A stretch of DNA of 14,336 nt from SVTX01 sp045542075. Its GTDB lineage: Bacteria; Bacillota; Clostridia; Oscillospirales; CAG-272. The stretch is from NCBI GenBank assembly GCA_045542075.1, contig JAZQKI010000039.1, positions 1 to 14,336 of the forward strand, given 5' to 3'. Shown piece by piece: positions 6,748 to 11,732 of the stretch; positions within the stretch are counted from its first letter, which is position 1, and every line of letters begins with the position of its first letter. Under the pieces are notes generated by a model, which made no database searches, was not told the origin of the DNA, and saw only the letters and a list, made by a program, of their open reading frames with translations. A program made the translations under genes and the position numbers.

Positions 6748-8019
6748 TTATACTATAAAGTCAGATAAAAATGCGGGATATGACTTGTTTACCGCCTCAA
6801 TACCCTCAACTGTTACGGGATTTTTGCACACAAGCGATGCGACTGCCGCGCTCATAGCTATCCTGTGGTCGTTGTATGAGTTGACAGTGCCGCCGGTAAG
6901 CCCGCTTTTGCCGCGGATTATCATGCCGTCGTCTGTTTCGGTGATGTCCGCGCCGAGAGCTGTCAACATCTGACACACGCTCTGTATTCTATCGCTCTCC
7001 TTAAGGCGCAGACGCGAGGCGTTGTATATTCTCGTCTTTCCCATAGCGACCGATGCGACCACCGATATAACGGGAACAAGGTCGGGTATTTGCGATGCGT
7101 CAATCTCAATACCGAAAAGGTCCGCGCGGCTGACTGTGATACAGTTGCCCGAGCGGGATATAGCCGCGCCCATGCGCTTGAGAATATTGATTATCTCGCG
7201 GTCACCCTGCACAGAATTAAGGTCAAGTCCCTCGACCGTCACGCGAGATTGACTTATGGCACCTGCGCACAGAAAGAACGCCGCGTTTGACCAGTCACCG
7301 CCGACAAAAACGTCGTGGGGAGTGGTAAAACGGTTAAGTCCCGCACGGCTGTTCGCTCTTGGGATGTAAAATACGTTACCGTCGTTTCGGATCTGCGCGG
7401 AGAACGTCTCAAGCGCCTGCTCGGTCATTGTTATGTATGGGGTGGACTCCAGCTTGCCCGTCATGGTCAGACTGCTATTACCGTCAGTAAAGGGCAGCGC
7501 AAAGAGAAGTCCGCTTATAAACTGCGAGGAGATATTTCCCGCGATAGAGTAGTCTCCCGACTTAAGCCTGCCGCTTACGTGCAAAGGATTTGAGCCTTGC
7601 GGAGAAAGCGACACGCCGTTGCTTGTGAGCAGCTCGTAAAGAGGGGAGAGAGGACGCTCTGGGAGACGCCCGTGCATATAAATGTCGCACTCAATACCGA
7701 GCGCGGCTACCACGGGGAGCAAAAACCTCAAGGTCGAGCCCGACTCACCGCAGTCAAGAGTCGCACAAGTCGGTATTTCGGCTATCGGCGTGACGAAAAA
7801 GGTCATCTCGCCATTGTGATTCCTATCTCGGACAATTTTTGCGCCAAGGGAATTTAGGCAGCTCACCGTTGCGTTTATATCCTCGTTTGTGTCGTTGCAG
7901 ACAATACTCGTTTCACCGTCAGAAAGCGCGGCGCAGATAAGCAGTCTGTGAGCCTCGGACTTTGAGGATATTGCCTTTATTTTATCTTTCGTGATCTTCT
8001 GGGAAAAGGTTTGAATCAT
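6748..8019 (-). CDS. aroA: 3-phosphoshikimate 1-carboxyvinyltransferase (EPSP synthase)
   Basis: Transfers the enolpyruvyl group from PEP to shikimate-3-phosphate, step 6; this is the glyphosate target enzyme. At 423 residues it has the family's normal length. The motifs seen are SSKSEAHR (18-25, phosphate/PEP-binding Lys20 and Arg25), GESGSTLRFL (91-100, the PEP-site loop; many homologues have GNAGT or GNSGT here), RLPERPL (118-124), SSQF (164-167), DWSNAAFFL (242-250), catalytic-type Asp313 in IPDLVPV, LRLKESDRI (337-345) and NDHRIAMS (383-390). The loop sequence differs from the classical class I form, so glyphosate sensitivity cannot be read directly. GGAG lies about 8 bases before the ATG. 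It follows aroB by 21 bases and precedes aroC by 16. Confidence 0.97.
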   Translation of the reverse strand: MIQTFSQKITKDKIKAISSKSEAHRLLICAALSDGETSIVCNDTNEDINATVSCLNSLGAKIVRDRNHNGEMTFFVTPIAEIPTCATLDCGESGSTLRFLLPVVAALGIECDIYMHGRLPERPLSPLYELLTSNGVSLSPQGSNPLHVSGRLKSGDYSIAGNISSQFISGLLFALPFTDGNSSLTMTGKLESTPYITMTEQALETFSAQIRNDGNVFYIPRANSRAGLNRFTTPHDVFVGGDWSNAAFFLCAGAISQSRVTVEGLDLNSVQGDREIINILKRMGAAISRSGNCITVSRADLFGIEIDASQIPDLVPVISVVASVAMGKTRIYNASRLRLKESDRIQSVCQMLTALGADITETDDGMIIRGKSGLTGGTVNSYNDHRIAMSAAVASLVCKNPVTVEGIEAVNKSYPAFLSDFIV

Positions 8020-8040
8020 TTTGCAAACTCCAAAATTGGT

Positions 8041-9090
8041 TTAGATGCCCTTAGTAAAAATTTTCTCAAGCTCATCAACGGGCGTGGGGACAAGTCTGCA
8101 GTCACCTATGCCGTAGGGTATGACGAGATTTATTTTTGCTCCCGCGCGTTTTTTATCGGCGGACGCTATCTTAGAAAGGCTTTTTGCGTCATAAGGGCAT
8201 TTTGTGGGTAGATTATATTGCTCAAAAAGTGAAATTATTTCATTGAGATCCTCTTTGGAGGATAAGCCAAGGGCTACTGACGCGCGGGCAATAAGCACTG
8301 TGCCTATCGCCACCGCGCTGCCGTGAGATATTTCAAAATCCGAGCATTTTTCAACCGCGTGAGCGGCGGTGTGTCCGAGGTTGAGAAGCTGACGCACTCC
8401 GTTGTCGCGCTCGTCCTTGTTTACTATGTCACGTTTATTTCGCACGCAATTTTCTATGATATCCTCAATCTGAGGCATAATGGGATCTTTGAGTTTGTTA
8501 AAGAGGTCAGAATCATTTATAATACCGTATTTTATGACCTCGGCGCAGCCGTCGGAGAATATTTCGTCGGGCAGAGTTTCAAGAGTGGAGTAATCGCAGA
8601 TTACAAGCGATGGCTGGTAGAATGCCCCCACAAGATTTTTGCCCGCGTCGAGATTTATTGCGGTCTTGCCGCCCACCGACGAATCCACCATAGAAAGCAG
8701 AGTAGTGGGTATTTGTATAAACTCTATTCCGCGCAGATAAGTCGCGGCGACAAATCCCGTCAAGTCTCCAACGACTCCGCCGCCCAGCGCGAACAGACAG
8801 TCCGTGCGTGACAGACGCATGTCAGAGAGAAAGTTGAGTATTTTTATATAATTTTCAGCAGACTTTGAGTCCTCTCCGTGAGGAATTACTATCATCTCGG
8901 GGGAGAATCCCGCACTCCTGAGCGACTCGATAAGACGCTCGGAGTAGAGCGCGGCTACTATGTCGTCGCTGACAATTACCGCTCGGCAGGGGGAGATGAC
9001 ATCAGCAGAAAGCTCGCCGGCTTTGTCAAGCAAGTCGCTACCTATTATAATATCATACGCGCGCGAGGCGCTGACTGTTATTTTTCTCAT
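8041..9090 (-). CDS. aroB: 3-dehydroquinate synthase
   Basis: Converts DAHP to 3-dehydroquinate, step 2, using NAD and a divalent metal. The 349-residue length fits the family. Diagnostic stretches are PHGEDSKS (nucleotide site), LGGGVVGDLTGFVAATYLRGI, PTTLLSMVDSSVGGKTAIN, the metal-ligand region DGCAEVIKYGII, LNLGHTAAHAVE and ISHGSAVAIG (metal-binding His residues), and the C-terminal DKKRAGAKINLVIP. All expected active-site segments are present. The ATG is preceded by AAAGGAA, 15 bases after the tyrA stop. It is the third gene of the operon. Confidence 0.97.
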   Translation of the reverse strand: MRKITVSASRAYDIIIGSDLLDKAGELSADVISPCRAVIVSDDIVAALYSERLIESLRSAGFSPEMIVIPHGEDSKSAENYIKILNFLSDMRLSRTDCLFALGGGVVGDLTGFVAATYLRGIEFIQIPTTLLSMVDSSVGGKTAINLDAGKNLVGAFYQPSLVICDYSTLETLPDEIFSDGCAEVIKYGIINDSDLFNKLKDPIMPQIEDIIENCVRNKRDIVNKDERDNGVRQLLNLGHTAAHAVEKCSDFEISHGSAVAIGTVLIARASVALGLSSKEDLNEIISLFEQYNLPTKCPYDAKSLSKIASADKKRAGAKINLVIPYGIGDCRLVPTPVDELEKIFTKGI

Positions 9091-9105
9091 ATAAAGAATT
9101 CCTTT

Positions 9106-9954
9106 TTAACCGTCAATTTGCTCTTTTGCAAGTCTTCCGTCACGCAAAAGGCTTCTCATTTTTTCCTTGTCGCCGTCCGTGAGCGCGTCGCGGTACTCGG
9201 AAAGGGAATCTATAATGCTCTCGATCTCAAAAAGCAAGGGCTCTTTATTGTCAAAGAAAAGCTCGGTCCACATGTCCTCATTCAGCCACGCCACGCGTGT
9301 CATATCCTTGTAGCTGCCCGCCGAGAAGCCCTTGTGCACCTTGGCGGTGGGGCTCTTGACGTATGCGTTTGATACAACGTGCGCAAGCTGGGAGGTAAAG
9401 GCGATAATTCTGTCGTGATCGTCGGCATTTGTCACCGAGAACTTGCCAAAGCCCGCAGGCAAAAGCAGGTTTTTGATGCTGTCAAGCAGAGCAATATCGT
9501 CAAACACCGGGGGGACTATGACCATGGGCGCACCACGGAACATAGTGGCTTTTGAATATTTGTATCCCGAGTTGTGCGTGCCTGCCATAGGGTGACCGCC
9601 GATAAAGGTAAAGCCGTGCTGAGCGGCGAGCTCAAAGCCAACGCGGCAGATGTCGCGCTTTGTTCCGCACAGATCCATAACCACTGTGTGGCTTGCAAAA
9701 GCATTCGCGTTCTGCTTTATGTATTCTATTGAAGCCTCGGGATAGAGGCTGACGAAAATAACGTCACATTCGGGTATTGTTTTCTCATCAAGCTCGCCGT
9801 CAACCACGCCCGAAAGCATGGAGAAGTCAAGAATAGACCTGCTTCGGTTGCAAGCGTATATTTTGTAGTCGCAGCCATGCTCGTCGGAGTAAGCTCTGTA
9901 AGCCTTTGCCATAGAGCCGCCGATAAGACCAAGACCGACAATTCCAATTTTCAT
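9106..9954 (-). CDS. tyrA: Prephenate dehydrogenase (TyrA type, no ACT domain)
   Basis: Oxidatively decarboxylates prephenate to 4-hydroxyphenylpyruvate, on the tyrosine branch. The N-terminal Rossmann motif GLGLIGGS (7-14) binds NAD(P). CGTKRDI (96-102), the catalytic-type GGHPMAGTHNSGY (119-131, His121) and TSQLAHVVSNAYV (187-199) are characteristic of the family. At 282 residues it lacks the C-terminal ACT domain found in longer Firmicute homologues such as that of Bacillus, so the enzyme itself may not sense tyrosine through that route. Arogenate as substrate cannot be excluded from sequence. TGGAG precedes the ATG. The 31-base gap after aroF is the largest in the operon and contains a small hairpin (GCCC/GGGC, 9974-9985 region). 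Confidence 0.95.
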   Translation of the reverse strand: MKIGIVGLGLIGGSMAKAYRAYSDEHGCDYKIYACNRSRSILDFSMLSGVVDGELDEKTIPECDVIFVSLYPEASIEYIKQNANAFASHTVVMDLCGTKRDICRVGFELAAQHGFTFIGGHPMAGTHNSGYKYSKATMFRGAPMVIVPPVFDDIALLDSIKNLLLPAGFGKFSVTNADDHDRIIAFTSQLAHVVSNAYVKSPTAKVHKGFSAGSYKDMTRVAWLNEDMWTELFFDNKEPLLFEIESIIDSLSEYRDALTDGDKEKMRSLLRDGRLAKEQIDG

Positions 9955-9985
9955 AATAACTCCAGACTGCCCACATGGGCAATTT

Positions 9986-10984
9986 TTATTTATCCGTTAA
10001 GGGCTTTACCGCGCTCATCACATCCGCGAACTGCTCGGGGGTGAGGGACTGCGGGCCGTCGCAAAGCGCCGCCTTGGGATTGTTGTGGACTTCTATCATA
10101 AGTCCGTCAGCGCCGCAGGCTGCCGCCGCCAAAGCCATAGGCTTGACAAGCTTTGACGATCCCGTTGCGTGGCTTGGGTCGACTATAACGGGGAGATGTG
10201 TCAGCTCGTGAAGCACGGGGATAGCGGACAGATCAAGCACGTTTCGGGTGTATTGCGAGTCAAACGAGCGGATACCGCGCTCACACAGAATTATATTCTC
10301 GTTGCCGCCCGCCATTATATATTCGGCAGACATAAGCCATTCCTTGATTGTCGCCGAGAGTCCGCGCTTGAGAAGTATGGGCTTCTGGGTTCTGCCAAGC
10401 TCCTTGAGAAGCTCAAAATTCTGCATATTTCTCGCGCCCACCTGAATGACGTCAACATCCTCGAACATAGGAAGATGAGATGCGTTCATTATCTCGGTGA
10501 CAATGGGGAGCCCAGTCACCTTTTTAGCCTCAAGAAGGTACTCGATACCCTCTGCCTTGAGTCCCTGAAAATCATAGGGAGAGGTTCTTGGCTTGAACGC
10601 GCCGCCGCGGAGCATTGTTGCTCCTGCCGCCTTGACCGCCTTTGCGATCTCCACGACTTGTTCGCGGCTTTCAACAGAGCAGGGACCTGCCATGACGGCA
10701 AATATGTTGCCGCCAACACTTGTGTCCTCAACCTTGACTATCGTGTTGTCGGGGTGGAATTTTCTGTTCGCGCTCTTAAACGGCTCGGAAATTCGCTTTA
10801 CCGTCTCAACTATATCAAGACTCTTGAGCAGATCCTCGTCAATTTTCGTCGTGTCGCCGATAAGACCGACTATGGTCTGATACTCACCTGCGGAGAGGTG
10901 TACCGAGAGGCCCTGCGCCTCTATCCAATTTATAAGACTGTCAATTTGTTTTTGACTTGTTCCGTTCTTTAATACTGCAATCAT
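9986..10984 (-). CDS. aroF: DAHP synthase with N-terminal ferredoxin-like regulatory domain (332 aa)
   Basis: Condenses PEP and erythrose-4-phosphate to DAHP, the committed step. Residues 1 to about 65 (MIAVLKNGTS to about VKRI) form the ferredoxin-like domain known from the Thermotoga maritima enzyme, where it mediates tyrosine/phenylalanine feedback. The TIM barrel follows, with AGPCS (99-103), RGGAFKPRTSPY (126-137), QVGARNMQN, LKRG (185-188), ERGIRSF and VDPSHATG (258-265). The four metal ligands Cys102, His262, Glu288 and Asp299 line up with the T. maritima set at a constant offset of ten beyond the first Cys. The start is ATG at 10982-10984, preceded by AAAGGAAC. A longer in-frame reading to 11041 would run into the attenuator terminator and is rejected. 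It is the first operon gene, just behind the attenuator. Confidence 0.97.
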   Translation of the reverse strand: MIAVLKNGTSQKQIDSLINWIEAQGLSVHLSAGEYQTIVGLIGDTTKIDEDLLKSLDIVETVKRISEPFKSANRKFHPDNTIVKVEDTSVGGNIFAVMAGPCSVESREQVVEIAKAVKAAGATMLRGGAFKPRTSPYDFQGLKAEGIEYLLEAKKVTGLPIVTEIMNASHLPMFEDVDVIQVGARNMQNFELLKELGRTQKPILLKRGLSATIKEWLMSAEYIMAGGNENIILCERGIRSFDSQYTRNVLDLSAIPVLHELTHLPVIVDPSHATGSSKLVKPMALAAAACGADGLMIEVHNNPKAALCDGPQSLTPEQFADVMSAVKPLTDK

Positions 10985-11033
10985 GTTTTTGTGTTCCTTT
11001 CGCGAAGATATTAGCCGCCGATAGAGAAATATG

Positions 11034-11082
11034 AAAAACAAAAACGGTACTCCACAGCGACTTTACTGGGGGAGTACCGTTT
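11034..11082 (-). terminator. Intrinsic terminator (attenuator) in the aro operon leader
   Basis: On the minus strand, AAACGGTACTCC pairs perfectly with GGAGTACCGTTT (12 bp; plus-strand arms 11071-11082 and 11042-11053). CAG/CTG may extend the stem inward. A T-rich tail, TTTTTGTTTTTC, follows. It lies between the leader-peptide stop and the aroF start, about 50 bases upstream of the aroF ATG. It is therefore placed to end transcription before the operon rather than after a gene. Confidence 0.9.
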
Positions 11083-11103
11083 AAGTTTATTACAACCTCG
11101 GTA
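11075..11103 (-). promoter_or_regulatory. Candidate antiterminator hairpin in the aro leader
   Basis: On the minus strand, TACCG+AGGTT can pair with AACTT and CGGTA, with an AAA bulge and a GTAATA loop. This uses CGGTA from the 5' arm of the terminator, so the two structures exclude each other. Some pairs are G-U and the helix is weaker than the terminator. It was derived by hand pairing; an energy calculation is needed. Confidence 0.45.
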
Positions 11104-11125
11104 TGCAATTCACGCAGCAAAAATC

Positions 11126-11160
11126 ACCTTTACTATATTACGCCTGAAAATAGTAAAAGT
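11126..11160 (-). promoter_or_regulatory. Leader hairpin formed by the Tyr/Phe codons of the leader peptide
   Basis: On the minus strand, ACTTTTACTAT (11150-11160) pairs with ATAGTAAAGGT (11126-11136) over 11 pairs, one of them G-U. The loop is 13 bases and contains the leader stop codon. The 5' arm is the run of Tyr/Phe codons, so a ribosome stalled there would disrupt the hairpin. This is the geometry of a strand 1:2 hairpin in ribosome-mediated attenuation. Confidence 0.65.
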
Positions 11161-11194
11161 AATAATATGCAAATGTGAATATAGAGCTGTGCAT
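11138..11194 (-). CDS. Phe/Tyr-rich leader peptide of the aro operon (18 aa)
   Basis: A short reading frame on the minus strand encodes MHSSIFTFAYYYFYYFQA followed by TAA. Nine of 18 residues are aromatic: five Tyr and four Phe, with seven in a row, YYYFYYF. There is no Trp, matching an operon that ends in the Phe and Tyr branches. It starts about 24 bases into the predicted transcript. A purine-rich AAAGTGAG sits 7 bases before the ATG as a moderate ribosome binding site. The Tyr/Phe codons form one arm of a hairpin, and a strong terminator follows before aroF. By analogy with PheL/TrpL of enterobacteria, the ribosome would stall here when charged tRNA-Phe or tRNA-Tyr is scarce and allow readthrough. 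That mechanism is inferred; the peptide and structures are seen directly. Confidence 0.85.
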   Translation of the reverse strand: MHSSIFTFAYYYFYYFQA

Positions 11195-11224
11195 ATCAAG
11201 TCTCACTTTCTTCTTTATGTAAAC

Positions 11225-11253
11225 AGTTTATCATCATATTTTATATTTGTCAA
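11225..11253 (-). promoter_or_regulatory. Sigma-A type promoter of the aromatic amino acid operon
   Basis: On the minus strand, TTGACA (11248-11253) is a perfect -35 box, then 17 bases, then TAAACT (11225-11230) as a fair -10 box. Transcription should begin near 11218, giving a leader of about 235 bases before the aroF ATG that holds the leader peptide and attenuator. No other convincing promoter lies inside the operon's short gaps. Confidence 0.8.
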
Positions 11254-11366
11254 GGGTTTTTTCGAAATTTGTGGGGTTTTGAGACAATATAATAATGTAG
11301 GGAATTTGCAGGGAAACCTGTGGCAAAAGAAATTTTGAAAATTTGAGAATTTTTTAAGATTTGCTA

Positions 11367-11395
11367 TTGACAAATTACTTTCTATGTAGTATAAT
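11367..11395 (+). promoter_or_regulatory. Perfect-consensus sigma-A promoter for the tRNA
   Basis: TTGACA (11367-11372), a 17-base spacer and TATAAT (11390-11395) match the consensus at every position. The start is expected near 11402, about 28 bases before the tRNA. The 5' leader contains a small inverted repeat, AGCGTT/AACGCT (11401-11417). Confidence 0.9.
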
Positions 11396-11429
11396 AATCA
11401 AGCGTTGAAAAAACGCTCCGTCAAAAGAC

Positions 11430-11506
11430 GGGCCAATAGCTCAGTTGGTTAGAGCTACCGGCTCATAACCGGTCGGTCCGGGGTTCGAGTCCCTGTTGGC
11501 CCACCA
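11430..11506 (+). tRNA. tRNA with CAU anticodon (elongator Met or lysidine-modified Ile2)
   Basis: A full cloverleaf can be drawn. The acceptor GGGCCAA pairs with TTGGCCC, followed by an encoded ACCA end. The D-arm is GCTC...GAGC. The anticodon stem ACCGG/CCGGT encloses loop CTCATAA, with CAT at 11464-11466. The T-stem CGGGG/CCCTG encloses TTCGAGT. It is not an initiator tRNA, because the first pair is G-C and the anticodon stem lacks the three-GC signature. Loop and stem resemble Firmicute tRNA-Ile2 (CTCATAACCG), so Ile2 read through lysidine is possible; elongator Met is the alternative. Confidence 0.95.
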
Positions 11507-11683
11507 AAAAATAAGAGATAGGCATTTGCCTATCTCTTATTTTTTGCCGTGCCAACAGGGTTATGAAGAAATCCGATATTCAATTCGCTTGCGAATTGAA
11601 TGAGGGTTCAGAGTCCCTGCCTATCCCCTACTTTTTGCCGATCCAACAGGGTCACGATGAACCCCGACAGGGTTCTGAGTCCC
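11482..11683 (+). repeat. Degenerate tandem and inverted copies of the tRNA 3' end / terminator
   Basis: GGTTC(x)GAGTCCC, the tRNA T-arm, recurs at 11482-11493, 11605-11617 and 11671-11683. A unit of about 41-44 bases starting TGCCTATC and ending in CCAACAGGGT plus ATGAA occurs at 11527-11567 and 11618-11661; 30 of its first 36 positions are identical, and four of the six differences are T in the first copy and C in the second. CCAACAGGG in both copies is the reverse complement of CCCTGTTGG in the tRNA. A perfect 11-bp hairpin (ATTCAATTCGC/GCGAATTGAAT, 11578-11601) lies between copies. There is no credible gene here. Origin by repeated duplication of the tRNA tail is inferred. Confidence 0.75.
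11506..11545. terminator. Bidirectional terminator immediately after the tRNA
   Basis: A-rich then TAAGAGATAGGCA pairs with its exact complement across a 2-4 base loop, giving arms of about 19 bases from 11506 to 11545 and ending in TTTTTT. The A-run at the other side serves as a T-run on the minus strand. It therefore can also stop minus-strand transcription from the surface-protein gene before it enters the tRNA antisense. Confidence 0.9.
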
Positions 11684-11724
11684 ATCTAACCCAAGGGCTC
11701 GAAGCCCTTGGGTTAGATCTTTTT
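11684..11724 (+). terminator. Strong hairpin with plus-strand T-run
   Basis: ATCTAACCCAAGGGCT (11684-11699) pairs with AGCCCTTGGGTTAGAT (11703-11718), 16 bp with a 3-base loop, then CTTTTTA on the plus strand. It ends the tRNA-proximal repeat region. On the minus strand it follows the surface-protein stop by about 14 bases but lacks a T-run there. Confidence 0.75.
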
Positions 11725-11732
11725 ATAGTTAA

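Noticed and set aside
2933..10972. Many plus-strand reading frames of 60-267 codons opposite the aromatic operon
   Set aside because: All are antisense to clear, well-conserved minus-strand enzymes, lack ribosome binding sites and encode no recognisable domains.
10985..11041. N-terminal extension of AroF (MFFIFLYRR...)
   Set aside because: It would lie in the terminator tail and has no homologous counterpart. The internal ATG at 10984 has AAAGGAAC and matches the family start MIAVLK.
10985..11220. T-box riboswitch upstream of aroF
   Set aside because: The conserved T-box sequence (GGTGGnACCGCG type) is absent, and the leader is explained by a Phe/Tyr leader peptide plus terminator.
11254..11366. 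Possible small RNA or gene between the aro and tRNA promoters
   Set aside because: A/T-rich stretch with an isolated TATAAT-like sequence near 11288 but no matching -35 box, no reading frame with a ribosome binding site and no terminator.
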